Shown one piece after another: positions 53,284 to 63,507 of a DNA stretch of 64,000 nucleotides (the stretch's first letter is position 1; each line of letters begins with the position of its first letter). The position numbers were made by a program, and so were the translations under genes. Origin of the DNA: Clostridiaceae bacterium (GTDB lineage: Bacteria > Bacillota > Clostridia > Saccharofermentanales > Saccharofermentanaceae); contig JAAYFK010000032.1 in NCBI GenBank assembly GCA_012728275.1, positions 1-64,000 of the forward strand. The letters are read 5' to 3'. Under the pieces are notes generated by a model. That model did not search any database. It was not told the DNA's origin and saw only the letters and a list, made by a program, of their open reading frames with translations.

Positions 53284-53850
53284 ATGTACGAGATTGTCTT
53301 TAATGAACGATTGATAATAGTGGAAACAAATGTCTCCTTATTCTCGCCTAAGGGTGCGGATAAGGGGACTCTTTCTATGATTAAATACGCATGCTTTAGC
53401 GAAGAAGACAAGGTCTTGGATCTTGGATGTGGAACTGGGATTGTGTCTTTGGCGGCTTGTTCATATGGAGTTAAGGCATCTTGTATTACTATGACGGATG
53501 TTGATCCTATTGCATGCGAAGTGGCACTTTTAAATATGAAGGCAAATGGCTTTGAGGGCGCAAATGTGGTGATATCGGATGGCTTAAATGAAGTTAGCGA
53601 AAAGGGTTTTACAATTATTCTATCGAATCCGCCTTACCATACTGATTTCAAGATAGCAAAAGCGTTTATAGAAAAGGGCTTCAACAGACTTGAAGTTGGC
53701 GGCAGGATGCTCATGGTAACTAAAAGACTTGATTGGTACAAGAACAAATTCATAGCAATATTCGGAGGCGTTAAGATACATCAAGAGGGAGACTATTTTG
53801 TTTTCGAGGCCCAGAAAAGAACCACTCAGTACGCAAAAGCCAAGAAATGA
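53284..53850 (+). CDS. Small SAM-dependent methyltransferase (RsmC/COG2813-like)
   Basis: The 188-residue protein has the SAM-binding motif VLDLGCGTGIVSLAA, an acidic MTDVDPIA loop and the amino-methylating NPPYHTDF motif followed by LEVGGRMLMVTKR. This is the C-terminal catalytic type of RsmC/RlmG enzymes, which methylate guanine in rRNA; short copies occur in Firmicutes. It starts 3 bases after the mutase stop with no clear ribosome binding site, so it may rely on coupling. Confidence 0.85.
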   Translation: MYEIVFNERLIIVETNVSLFSPKGADKGTLSMIKYACFSEEDKVLDLGCGTGIVSLAACSYGVKASCITMTDVDPIACEVALLNMKANGFEGANVVISDGLNEVSEKGFTIILSNPPYHTDFKIAKAFIEKGFNRLEVGGRMLMVTKRLDWYKNKFIAIFGGVKIHQEGDYFVFEAQKRTTQYAKAKK

Positions 53851-53896
53851 TGTAAACTGTACTTGATTATGCGGTAGGCCTGATCTAGGAGATTTA

Positions 53897-55060
53897 ATGA
53901 ATTCTGATACTATTGCACTTAACTTACAGCCCATAGCAGGTGAAAATCTCACTGGAATAGGGCAATATGCTTTGGCTATCTCTAAAGAGCTCGTTGCTAT
54001 TGATGGGCAGGAGTCTTTTGAAGGCCATATTTTTGATTTCCTAGGACGCAATAAAGCCTCGGACTTGGTTAGCAAGCTTCTGAAGATAAATGACATGCAT
54101 ATCGTGACCAGTATGCCGCTTGGAGCATATATTAGGGCTGGAAATATGGCTAAGATTTGTAGCTATGAAAGACTAACCCGTTCTAACGCGAATGTTACGG
54201 TTTTTTTCAATTATCTAGTGCCTCAAGCCTTGAAGGGCAAATCAATAATTACAATATATGATATGGTGTGCGAACGTTATCCCGAGACAATGGACGACAG
54301 GAACAGGCGTTTGCTTCAGAATCATTTAAGACAATCGGCAAACAAAGCGGACGCTATTGTCACTATCTCGGACTTCTCGAAAAAGGAAATTGTAGAAATT
54401 CTTGGCGTTCCAAGCAGCAAGGTCTTCGTAGCTAAATGCGGCGTGGATTCCAACTTCTATTGCCCTAACGATTCCGAGAATTCAAGACAAGAAGAGAAGA
54501 CTAAGCTTCAGGAAAGCTATGGGATAGACAAGTTTTTCTTGTACGTGGGGACCCTTGAACCACGAAAAAATCTTGGAGTTCTCATTGATGCCTTCGAGGG
54601 AGTTGCCAAAGACTATCCCGATGTAAAGCTAGTGATAGCTGGTGGAGTTGGCTGGCATAGTGAGGAAATGCTGTCGAAGATAGAGAACAGCAGTTTTAAG
54701 AATAGAATTATTCGAACTGGTTATGTTAGCGACGAGATGAAGAGGGATTTGTATCGCAATTGTGAGGCTTTGGTATTGCCAAGTTTATATGAAGGCTTTG
54801 GAATGCCAGTTGTTGAGGCCATGGCATGCGCTGCTCAGTGCATAGTGTCTTCTTCGTCAAGCTTGCCAGAGGTAAGCGGAGGTTTTGCTCAAGAGGTCGA
54901 TTCTCAGGATGTTGAGGGATTCTCAAAAGCGATGGCGAGAATTCTGGTTAAAGACGATAAAGTATTAGTTAGTAAAGAGGATTTAATAAGCAATAGCAAA
55001 AAATTCGATTGGCATACCGCAGCGATGGTCTATAAGGAGGCTATTCTTTTCGCGAAATAA
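53897..55060 (+). CDS. Glycosyltransferase family 4 protein
   Basis: The 387-residue GT-B enzyme has the N-terminal GENLTGIGQYA loop, the middle VTISDFSKKEI and GVDSNFY, the FLYVGTLEPRKNLGVLIDAF start of the second domain, and the nucleotide-sugar motif PSLYEGFGMPVVEAMA. It is like mannosyl- or rhamnosyltransferases of polysaccharide clusters. It starts behind TAGGAG and opens the surface sugar region. Confidence 0.88.
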   Translation: MNSDTIALNLQPIAGENLTGIGQYALAISKELVAIDGQESFEGHIFDFLGRNKASDLVSKLLKINDMHIVTSMPLGAYIRAGNMAKICSYERLTRSNANVTVFFNYLVPQALKGKSIITIYDMVCERYPETMDDRNRRLLQNHLRQSANKADAIVTISDFSKKEIVEILGVPSSKVFVAKCGVDSNFYCPNDSENSRQEEKTKLQESYGIDKFFLYVGTLEPRKNLGVLIDAFEGVAKDYPDVKLVIAGGVGWHSEEMLSKIENSSFKNRIIRTGYVSDEMKRDLYRNCEALVLPSLYEGFGMPVVEAMACAAQCIVSSSSSLPEVSGGFAQEVDSQDVEGFSKAMARILVKDDKVLVSKEDLISNSKKFDWHTAAMVYKEAILFAK

Positions 55061-55085
55061 GAAAATAATCGTTTAGGAGGTGCGT

Positions 55086-56531
55086 ATGGAATTCAAGGAA
55101 GATAAACTGTTTTCTACAATGAGAATAGAACAATTAGATTCGCTTGCTCGTGAAGATATTTATCACGAAGCTATGGAAGCGAACTTCGAAGAGTTCGAGA
55201 AGAACGCTGAGCGTTTAAGGACGGGACCTGTTGAACATAAAGTTTTCTCGTTTTTTATGGTTTTAGTGTTCCTATTAGCCGTTGGCGGAATGATTTTCTT
55301 CTTGGGTTTTAAGCACAATGTACCTGCAGGAGTTTTTTGTATAGGTGCACTCATGACTTTCTTGCCAGTCGTAGTAATGGCTTTCCCGGATAATCGCAAA
55401 AGAAGAGCGGGGTTATTCTTGTTCATGGTTACGGGACTAGCTCTGATGATACCTAGCGCGCTTAAACTCTTTGTTCCTATTTGTAAGGATTTACCTTTGT
55501 TAGTAGTCATAGCATGCCTGCTTTTTATCTTGATTGGCGGTTATTTTATTGCCTACTCACTAATTCGAATTAAAAGACGCAACAAAGAATGTACCGCTGA
55601 AGTAGTTGCGGATATTATTGGTTACAAATACAAGATACATACTTCGAGAGTTGATGGTACTACGGGCTCTTACCTTGTATGTACTCCAGTTTATTCTTAT
55701 ATTTTCGAGGGTAATGAGTACAAGGCCTATGATAATAGCTTATGGTCAACTGTAACAAGCGGTATTCAGTCAGAAAAAGCTGTTATTCATTTGGACCCTA
55801 ACGACCCTTATTCAATCGCAACTACGAATTTTAAGAGGAGGCAATACATTTCATTAAGTGTAGGAATTCTTGCACTTGTTGTAGGAATATTTATTGGTGT
55901 ATTGAGCTTTTTAGGTTCAAATCAGGGAAATGATTATAGTAATTACGAGATAGTTCATAAGGATGGTCGAGTAGTGCTAACCGAAGAGGTAATTTATGGA
56001 GATTACTTAGAAAACTTGGACAACAGTTCGAAGATGCTCACTATTCTTCTGGCTTTCTTCATTGGATTAGACACGGTTTTAGCTTTCGTCTCAATATCTA
56101 TATTTATTAATACGAGAAAGAAGATAGCCAATAATCAAAAGGCCTCATCTGAGGAAGAAGGCAAACGTAAAAAGAACAACGGATGGACTCCATTTTATTG
56201 TAGCTGTGTTGCATTTGGCTTCATTTTATTGCTTGTATTAGCTATGGGATACTCGCTCATAAGTGCCAACAGGGCGCGGGGCGACGAACTTTCGGTTATT
56301 TCTGACGTTGTAACGGACAAGTATGTAGAAGAAAGATCACGCATGATTAATGACGATGGTCATGAGACCAAGGATTATACTTATCATATTGTTTGCGAGG
56401 ATGAAGGAGACAGAATTGTTTCCCAAGCGGTGTATCGAAGCCTGGAAATGAATGGCGAGTACTTTCTGATACTTAATGAGGATGGCGGAATTGTAAATGT
56501 GTATAGCGCGAGTGAGTTCATTTACGAGTAA
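55086..56531 (+). CDS. DUF3592-like multi-pass membrane protein
   Basis: The 481-residue protein has TM pairs at about residues 52-97, 115-160, 255-280, 320-345 and 370-395. Between them are DUF3592-like strands (CTAEVVADIIGYKYK, SYLVCTPVYSYIFEGNEYKAY, AVIHLDPNDPYSI). A second shorter copy of that segment ends the protein. Function is unknown. ATG 55086 follows AGGAGG. Confidence 0.6.
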   Translation: MEFKEDKLFSTMRIEQLDSLAREDIYHEAMEANFEEFEKNAERLRTGPVEHKVFSFFMVLVFLLAVGGMIFFLGFKHNVPAGVFCIGALMTFLPVVVMAFPDNRKRRAGLFLFMVTGLALMIPSALKLFVPICKDLPLLVVIACLLFILIGGYFIAYSLIRIKRRNKECTAEVVADIIGYKYKIHTSRVDGTTGSYLVCTPVYSYIFEGNEYKAYDNSLWSTVTSGIQSEKAVIHLDPNDPYSIATTNFKRRQYISLSVGILALVVGIFIGVLSFLGSNQGNDYSNYEIVHKDGRVVLTEEVIYGDYLENLDNSSKMLTILLAFFIGLDTVLAFVSISIFINTRKKIANNQKASSEEEGKRKKNNGWTPFYCSCVAFGFILLLVLAMGYSLISANRARGDELSVISDVVTDKYVEERSRMINDDGHETKDYTYHIVCEDEGDRIVSQAVYRSLEMNGEYFLILNEDGGIVNVYSASEFIYE

Positions 56532-56536
56532 TTTCT

Positions 56537-56596
56537 GAAGCTAATGGATTATAGCTTCTGGGGGCAGCACTTTTGTCAAAAGTCAACGAAAGAACA
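56537..56596 (+). terminator. Weak tandem hairpins, possible terminator
   Basis: GAAGCTA (56537-56543) pairs with TAGCTTC (56552-56558), and ACTTTTG-TC-AAAAGT follows a little later. There is no long T-run, so termination may be partial. Confidence 0.35.
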
Positions 56597-56618
56597 AATA
56601 GAATCGACAAATATATTG

Positions 56619-56627
56619 TGATATAAT
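56619..56627 (+). promoter_or_regulatory. Extended -10 promoter of the polysaccharide operon
   Basis: TG-A-TATAAT lies 82 bases before the gmd start. No clear -35 box is present, as usual for extended -10 promoters. The leader holds a small stem TGCGC-CTTTTC-GCGCA (56642-56657). Confidence 0.55.
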
Positions 56628-56696
56628 CTCACGAGTGAAATTGCGCCTTTTCGCGCATTTGTATATACTATATTAACTATAAAAAATATTATTTAG

Positions 56697-57731
<1,035 letters not shown>

Positions 57732-57742
57732 TTAGTTAACTG

Positions 57743-57783
57743 CACGAGATCGCCGTAGAACTTACGGCGACTTGCGTGTTTTT
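57743..57783 (+). terminator. Hairpin with T-run between gmd and rmd
   Basis: CGCCGTA (57751-57757) pairs with TACGGCG (57763-57769), with an outer CACG/CGTG pair, followed by TTTTT. It lies within the operon, 12 bases before the rmd start, so it may lower downstream expression rather than end it fully. Confidence 0.65.
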
Positions 57784-57794
57784 GTAGGAGAAAT

Positions 57795-58742
57795 ATGAAG
57801 AAAGCGCTAATCATAGGAATCAATGGTTTTGCGGGCTCTTATTTACGTAAGGAGCTTGAGGGAAGCTATGATGTTTATGGTGCTGATATCGCTTCGTTTG
57901 ATGACAAGGTAACGGCAATTGATATGCTAGATGAGAAAGCTTGCGATGCTTTATTTGAGCAAGTTAAGCCAGATTATGTATTCAATCTTGCCGGTCAAGC
58001 TTCTCCTAATATTTCTTGGGAGAAAATTAACCTTACTATGCATTTGAATGTTGATTTATCGGTCAACATCGTTATGGCTTGCTTGAAGCATTGCCCTAAT
58101 GCGAGAATTCTTCTGATTGGATCGTCAAATCAGTATGATATTAGTAAGTGTCAGAATTCCGAAGGCTTATTAGATGAGAAGACACCGCTTATCAATGATT
58201 CTCCGTATGCTGTATCAAAGAATACTCAAGAAGCGATGATTAAGCTTCTTTGCTCGAAATACAATATTGATGTTATTTTCACTAGATCCTTCAATCATAT
58301 AGGAAGGGGTCAACGGAAGGGATTCGTCGTTACTGACTATTGTTCAAGAATTGCTTCTCTCGAAAATGGCGAGATAGATACCTTCAAATTCGGCAATTTG
58401 GATTCTTGGAGAGATTTCTCTGATGCACGAGATGTTGTTCATGCATATCGTTTGCTGGCGGAGAAGGGACAAGCTTTAGAGACGTATAATGTTGGTTCTG
58501 GAAGAAGCTATTACATTCGAGATATGGTTGGTGCTCTTATAGAGAAGAGTGAACTTGCCATGAAGAAGACTACTCTTCCTCCAAGACTTTCTGATGATGA
58601 ATTAATTCATTACAGAAGCGATAATTCTAAGCTTTATGCAGATACAGGATTTGTAGCAAAGTATGACGTCTTCGACTCTTTAAGTGAAGTGCTTGAAGAA
58701 TTTAGGATGAAAGCAGCAAGCTCAAAGAAGGAGCAATCATGA
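57795..58742 (+). CDS. rmd: GDP-4-dehydro-6-deoxy-D-mannose reductase-like epimerase
   Basis: The 315-residue NAD(P)-dependent protein has GINGFAGSYLRKEL, a QYD...SPYAVSKNTQEA active-site region, and FNHIGRGQ, then SWRDFSDARDVVHAY. These match Rmd-type reductases that give GDP-D-rhamnose from the Gmd product. It starts behind TAGGAG and overlaps the Wzm gene by 4 bases. The exact stereochemistry cannot be read from sequence. Confidence 0.85.
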   Translation: MKKALIIGINGFAGSYLRKELEGSYDVYGADIASFDDKVTAIDMLDEKACDALFEQVKPDYVFNLAGQASPNISWEKINLTMHLNVDLSVNIVMACLKHCPNARILLIGSSNQYDISKCQNSEGLLDEKTPLINDSPYAVSKNTQEAMIKLLCSKYNIDVIFTRSFNHIGRGQRKGFVVTDYCSRIASLENGEIDTFKFGNLDSWRDFSDARDVVHAYRLLAEKGQALETYNVGSGRSYYIRDMVGALIEKSELAMKKTTLPPRLSDDELIHYRSDNSKLYADTGFVAKYDVFDSLSEVLEEFRMKAASSKKEQS

Positions 58743-59509
58743 TTAAAGAAATATATGCATATCGAGAAATGATATTTAGCATGGTTCAAAAGGATCTTCG
58801 TGGTCGATATAAAGGCTCGTTTTTAGGATTTCTTTGGACATTTATCAATCCACTTCTTCAGCTTCTCGTTTATAACCTAGTATTTTCGATTATTCTTCGC
58901 TCCGGGGTAGATAAGTACTACTTGTTCTTGTTTGTAGCACTTATTCCGTGGATATTCTTTTCTTCTGCAATTACTGGCGGATCGGTATCCGTCATAGCTC
59001 AAAAGGATTTAGTTAAGAAGATATATTTCCCTAATGAAGTTATACCTATTTCATATGTAACAAGCTGTTTTGTTAACATGCTGTTGGGCTTCGTAGTTGT
59101 TATTGGTGTAGTAATCTACTCGGGAGTTCATATTTCTCCCCTCGCACTTCTATGTTTGCCAGTTGTAATGATTGTCGAGTATTTTCTAGCGCTTGGAATT
59201 GCAATGATCACCTCTGCTGTTACCGTTTATTTTCGAGATTTAGAGCATATTCTAACGATTATTGCTATGGCTTGGATGTATATTACTCCCGTTGTTTACG
59301 ATATAGAGATTTGTCCTACTGAGTACAGATGGATAATGCATATTAACCCTATGACGTCAGTAATCATTGCTTTTAGAGATATCCTATATTATGGCAGAGT
59401 TCCAGAGATGATGACACTTCTTGAAGCAGTCGTTCTTGGAGTTGTTTTCTTACTAATTGGATGTTTGGTCTTCCGTAAGTTAAAGCGCCGTTTCGCTGAA
59501 GAACTTTGA
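58739..59509 (+). CDS. wzm: Polysaccharide ABC exporter permease (Wzm/TagG type)
   Basis: The 256-residue protein has six TM segments. It has the family opening (FSMVQKDLRGRYKGSFLGFLW in parts) and the PWIFFSSAITGGSVSVIAQKDL segment. It forms the channel that carries lipid-linked polysaccharide across the membrane, with the ATPase encoded next. It overlaps the rmd stop (ATGA). Confidence 0.93.
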   Translation: MIKEIYAYREMIFSMVQKDLRGRYKGSFLGFLWTFINPLLQLLVYNLVFSIILRSGVDKYYLFLFVALIPWIFFSSAITGGSVSVIAQKDLVKKIYFPNEVIPISYVTSCFVNMLLGFVVVIGVVIYSGVHISPLALLCLPVVMIVEYFLALGIAMITSAVTVYFRDLEHILTIIAMAWMYITPVVYDIEICPTEYRWIMHINPMTSVIIAFRDILYYGRVPEMMTLLEAVVLGVVFLLIGCLVFRKLKRRFAEEL

Positions 59510-59524
59510 TGAGGGGTGCGCAAA

Positions 59525-60895
59525 ATGGATAAAGATGTAGTAATTTCAGTTGAGAATATAAGCAAAAAATTCCGTGTCTATATAGATAAGGGTAGTCAGC
59601 TTAAAGAACGCATGCTCTTTAAAGAGCGCAATCGTTATGAAGACAGACCAGTTCTTAAGGATATTTCATTCTCTGTTCGAAAAGGCGAAGCTATCGGCCT
59701 AGTCGGTCACAACGGCTGTGGCAAGAGTACGACACTTAAGCTTCTTACGCGAATAATGTATCCTGACTCTGGAAAAATCACGATGAAGGGCCGTGTTGTT
59801 GCACTGATCGAGCTTGGAGCTGGATTTCACCCTGATATGAGCGGCCGAGAGAATATATATTTCAACGCTGCAATCTTCGGGCTTTCCAGAAAAGAAATCG
59901 ACGACAAGGTGGAGGATATAATAGCTTTCTCAGAATTAGAGGAGTTCATCGATAACCCAGTACGTACATATTCATCAGGTATGTACACTCGCTTGGCTTT
60001 CTCTGTTGCAATTAGTATTGATGCTGACATTCTTCTAATTGATGAGATATTAGCTGTAGGTGATGCAGGTTTCCAGGCTAAGTGTTTTAATCGACTAAAA
60101 CAAATTAAGGCTCAGGGAACAACAATTGTAATAGTATCTCACTCACTAGGGCAAATAGAGGAAATCTGTGATCGTTCTTATTGGATTCACGAAGGCCTTA
60201 TTAAATCTGAAGGAAAACCTGTCGATGTTCATGAGCAATATCTTGACTATATAGCAGATTATCGTCAGGAGGTTGCTGCCAAAGAAGTTCAACGCCAAGA
60301 AAGCAAGCGAATTGCCGCTGAGAAGAAGGCGGAAGAGGCGGAGGCGGAGGCTGCTTTGAATTCTGAAGAGAATGATCAGAAGGAATCAACAGCTTCTAGT
60401 GAACAGGCACAAGATAATTCTGGAGAAGAGATAGAGCCTACAGCTGAAGAGCTTGTTTCAGCTCGAAAAGGTGATGGAACAGTCATAGTCAAAAAGGTAT
60501 TGATGTATAACAGTAATAACGTTGCTCAGACAATTTTTAAAACTGACGACAAAATTCGTGTGGATATTGATATTGAGGTTAAATCTGATAAAGAGCAAGC
60601 TATAGGTGTAGCTATTGGTTTCTTGCGATTAGATGGAGTTTTATGTTACTCGACAAATACACTGATTGATGGTTATACTGTTGATAGAAGTAAAGGGAAA
60701 AAGATGATATCCTTCGAAGTAGACAAATTGTCTTTCCTTCCTGGTGGATATGCTACGGATGTGGCTATAGTAAATGAAGATGGTTCGATTTGTGATTACT
60801 TGAGCAATGCACTTAGCTTTGAGATGATATGTAAGCATCATGACTCAGGTGTATTTAGATTAAATCATAGTTGGAGAAGCAGTAGTGAAGAATAG
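59525..60895 (+). CDS. wzt: Polysaccharide ABC exporter ATPase with Wzt-like C-terminal domain
   Basis: The 456-residue protein has Walker A GHNGCGKST, signature YSSGMYTRLAFSVA and Walker B ILLIDEILAVGD. A charged Glu/Ala/Lys linker follows (about residues 240-310), then a beta-sandwich C-terminal domain (about 315-456) of the kind that recognises the sugar end of the chain in Wzt. ATG 59525 follows GAGGGG. The C-terminal domain suggests a polymer with a specific terminal mark. Confidence 0.92.
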   Translation: MDKDVVISVENISKKFRVYIDKGSQLKERMLFKERNRYEDRPVLKDISFSVRKGEAIGLVGHNGCGKSTTLKLLTRIMYPDSGKITMKGRVVALIELGAGFHPDMSGRENIYFNAAIFGLSRKEIDDKVEDIIAFSELEEFIDNPVRTYSSGMYTRLAFSVAISIDADILLIDEILAVGDAGFQAKCFNRLKQIKAQGTTIVIVSHSLGQIEEICDRSYWIHEGLIKSEGKPVDVHEQYLDYIADYRQEVAAKEVQRQESKRIAAEKKAEEAEAEAALNSEENDQKESTASSEQAQDNSGEEIEPTAEELVSARKGDGTVIVKKVLMYNSNNVAQTIFKTDDKIRVDIDIEVKSDKEQAIGVAIGFLRLDGVLCYSTNTLIDGYTVDRSKGKKMISFEVDKLSFLPGGYATDVAIVNEDGSICDYLSNALSFEMICKHHDSGVFRLNHSWRSSSEE

Positions 60896-61607
60896 TATTT
60901 CGACGACAGTAGATAGAATAGATTATCCAACTTTGGATGCTTCCTTTGTTTTAAAGCATTTCGAAAAATGCGTTAATTCTATATCTGAAGAGACTTTGTT
61001 ATATAAGGATGGCGAAGAATTCATAAAGGCTTGCTATCGGTATTTTTTTGATAGAGATGCAGACGAAGGAGGTTTCAACGCTAATCTGGCATTGCTTAAT
61101 TCTGGAATGAGCAAAGAAGGAATGATTTATTCTTTTGCGATTAGCGAAGAATTCAAAGGAAATAAACCTGTAAGAAGTTTCGAACTCTATCGCAATGAGT
61201 ATTTGAAGTATGCGTGGGATGTATCTGGCTTATTGGCGTATGATGATTACGAGTTTTTGACAAAATGTTTTGAGTCATTGTGGTGTAAGCTTCCTACGGA
61301 TAAGCAAATGCACGATATTGCGTGGAATTACTATTCAGGATTGCCCAAAGAAGGGGTTTTGTATCTTTTCGCGGCATCCGACGAGAACCTCCGAGCGAAG
61401 AGCATTCAGAACTTAGCTAAATATAAGGCTACATATGAAGCTTATAATGAGTACGTGCACAGGAAATCGCTCAAGAGAAGAGTCAGACGTTTTCTCGAGA
61501 GGTACTTTGGTTCGAGAACCACTTGTGCAGAGATGAAAGCGGAGTACTGTGTAGTTAAACTAAGACAAGATAGAATAATGCAACAGATTGCAAAGTGCAT
61601 TAATTAG
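60885..61607 (+). CDS. DUF4214 domain protein (two repeats)
   Basis: The 240-residue protein has a clear DUF4214 copy (residues about 47-95: FIKACYRYFFDRDADEGGF, then SGMSKEGMIYSFAISEEFKG). A weaker second copy lies at about 122-173 (FLTKCFESLWCKLPTDKQM, then GLPKEGVLYLFAASDE). DUF4214 is found in polysaccharide clusters and on glycosyltransferases, and may bind or measure glycan chains. The start is GTG 60885, inside the end of the ATPase gene. Confidence 0.7.
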   Translation: MKNSISTTVDRIDYPTLDASFVLKHFEKCVNSISEETLLYKDGEEFIKACYRYFFDRDADEGGFNANLALLNSGMSKEGMIYSFAISEEFKGNKPVRSFELYRNEYLKYAWDVSGLLAYDDYEFLTKCFESLWCKLPTDKQMHDIAWNYYSGLPKEGVLYLFAASDENLRAKSIQNLAKYKATYEAYNEYVHRKSLKRRVRRFLERYFGSRTTCAEMKAEYCVVKLRQDRIMQQIAKCIN

Positions 61608-61745
61608 GCTACTTAAGCTTGTAACATCGGAATGAAGAACGAGGCGCTCTACAAGAGTTAAGAGATCATCAGAAAACTGGAGAGTCTGGATTACGAGGCA
61701 TATAGAGAAGATTATCGATTTGAAGGGATAAGTGAGGTTGATTTT
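61608..61745 (+). pseudogene. Possible coding remnant between the DUF4214 and NeuD-like genes
   Basis: The reading frame of the DUF4214 gene, continued past its stop, reads MKNEALYKS, stop, then EIIRKLESLDYEAYREDYRF and GISEVDF into the NeuD-like start. The segment looks like charged helical protein broken by three stops (61605, 61614 and 61659 region). It could be a decayed C-terminal end of the DUF4214 protein. It could also be chance. Confidence 0.3.
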
Positions 61746-62393
61746 TTGGATAGGATTATTGTTATTGGTGCAGGAGGACATGCAAGAAGCGTACTCGATA
61801 TACTGTTAGAGAATAACGAGTACGAGGTATTAGGTTGTCTCGATCCTATTTTTCCTATTAATAAATTCGTACCAAAGATGCCAGAAGTAGCTGTTATAGG
61901 TATTGATGGAGATATGAAGAAATTCTACGATGATGGAATTAATAAGATATTCGTCGCTATAGGAGATAATAAACTTAGAAAAAAACTTCAAGATCAAGCA
62001 ATAGCGATAGGATTTGAGGTAATTAATGCTGTTAGCAAGTTCTCTAGAATATCTTCAAGAGCATCTTTAGGTAAAGGAATTTGTATTATGGCGGGGGCTA
62101 TAGTAAATGTCAATTGCAGAATTGGTGATGGTTGCATAATCAACACAAATTGTTCAATTGATCACGATTGCGAAATAGCTGACTTTGTTCATGTAGCTCC
62201 AGGAACAGCAATATCTGGAACTACGAGTGTTGGTCAAGGAACCCACATAGGAACAAATTCTTCAGTAATAGATGGAACGGTAATAGGAGAATGGAGTTAT
62301 ATTGGTGCGGGGGCTGCGGTAGTTAAGAATATCGGTAGTCACGTTATGGCATATGGAGTCCCTGCAAGAGAAATACGTAGCTTAAAGGAGTAG
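61746..62393 (+). CDS. NeuD/PglD-type sugar O- or N-acyltransferase
   Basis: The 215-residue protein has an N-terminal Rossmann-like sugar nucleotide domain (IIVIGAGGHARSVLDIL) and a left-handed beta-helix of hexapeptide repeats (about residues 95-205: GKGICIMAGAIVN, IGDGCIINTNCSIDHDCEI). The catalytic His lies in DHDCEI. In this setting it probably acetylates the amino group of perosamine (PerB/PglD-like). The start is TTG 61746 with GTGAGG 10 bases before; no ATG fits. Confidence 0.85.
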   Translation: MDRIIVIGAGGHARSVLDILLENNEYEVLGCLDPIFPINKFVPKMPEVAVIGIDGDMKKFYDDGINKIFVAIGDNKLRKKLQDQAIAIGFEVINAVSKFSRISSRASLGKGICIMAGAIVNVNCRIGDGCIINTNCSIDHDCEIADFVHVAPGTAISGTTSVGQGTHIGTNSSVIDGTVIGEWSYIGAGAAVVKNIGSHVMAYGVPAREIRSLKE

Positions 62394-62397
62394 AAGA

Positions 62398-63504
62398 ATG
62401 AAGAACATTCCAGTTGCAGTACCTAATTTTATTGGTAACGAGAAGAAATATGTTGACGATTGCATGGATACTACATGGATATCGTCTGTGGGTAAGTATG
62501 TAAATCAGTTTGAGGAGTCTTTTGCTAACAGAATGACTGTTAAGCATGCGATTGCTTGTTGTAATGGTACGGTAGCTTTACATGTACCGCTATTAGGCCT
62601 TGGAATTAAGGAAGGTGATGAAGTAATACTGCCTTCATTTACTTATATTGCCACCGCTAATTGCGTAAAATATTGTGGAGCAACACCTATTTTCGCTGAT
62701 TGTCTGCAAGATACTTGGAATATTGATCCTAAGGATATTGAGAGGAAAATTACGCCTAGAACAAAGGGCATAATTCCAGTCCACATGTATGGAAATCCAT
62801 GTGATATGGACGCTATTATGGCAATAGCAAAGAAGTACAACCTATTTGTGTTGGAAGATGCAGCTGAGGCTCATGGAGCAACATACAATGGGCAGTGTGT
62901 CGGTTCATTTGGAGATGCAGCGTCGTTTAGTTTCTTCGGGAATAAGATTATTACTACTGGAGAAGGCGGCATGGTTGTCACTAACGATGATGAGCTTGAT
63001 GCAAGCATGAGAATCCTTAAGGGACAAGGACAAGATCCTAAGCGTAGATATTGGTTTATCGAAGTAGGATATAACTATAGAATGACAAATGTAGCAGCCG
63101 CTATTGGACTCGCGCAACTCGAGAATATTGATACGCATATAGCTAACAGACGTAAAGTCGCTTCATGGTACATGGATGAACTCAAGGATCTTGAAGATTA
63201 TGTTCAATTTCAAAAAGTCACCGACAATTCGGAAAGCGTTTGGTGGATGTTCTCAATTCTATTGAAGGATAACGTTAAGATTAGCAGAGATGACCTTATG
63301 ACTAAGTTAAAGGAAGATGGAATAGAGACTAGACCTTTATTTTATCCTATGCATCAAATGCCTGTATATGAAGATGCCAATGCAAATTGTCCAGTAAGTG
63401 AGAAGGTATCGGCAGCTGGAATGAATTTACCAACACACGCTTTGTTGACAAGAGAAGATGTTGCTTTTGTATGTAAGCAAATAAAAAAGTATATTTTGGA
63501 GTAA
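62398..63504 (+). CDS. DegT/DnrJ-type aminotransferase, perosamine-synthase-like
   Basis: The 368-residue PLP enzyme has VAVPNFIGNEKKYVDDCMDT and WISSVGKY at the start, the cofactor Lys in FFGNKIITTGEGGMV, and YNYRMTNVAAAIGLAQLE. These closely follow GDP-perosamine synthases (PerA/RfbE), which aminate the Gmd product. The nearby gmd supports this over related TDP- or UDP-sugar aminotransferases. It starts behind AAGGAG right after the NeuD-like gene. Confidence 0.85.
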   Translation: MKNIPVAVPNFIGNEKKYVDDCMDTTWISSVGKYVNQFEESFANRMTVKHAIACCNGTVALHVPLLGLGIKEGDEVILPSFTYIATANCVKYCGATPIFADCLQDTWNIDPKDIERKITPRTKGIIPVHMYGNPCDMDAIMAIAKKYNLFVLEDAAEAHGATYNGQCVGSFGDAASFSFFGNKIITTGEGGMVVTNDDELDASMRILKGQGQDPKRRYWFIEVGYNYRMTNVAAAIGLAQLENIDTHIANRRKVASWYMDELKDLEDYVQFQKVTDNSESVWWMFSILLKDNVKISRDDLMTKLKEDGIETRPLFYPMHQMPVYEDANANCPVSEKVSAAGMNLPTHALLTREDVAFVCKQIKKYILE

Positions 63505-63507
63505 GAG

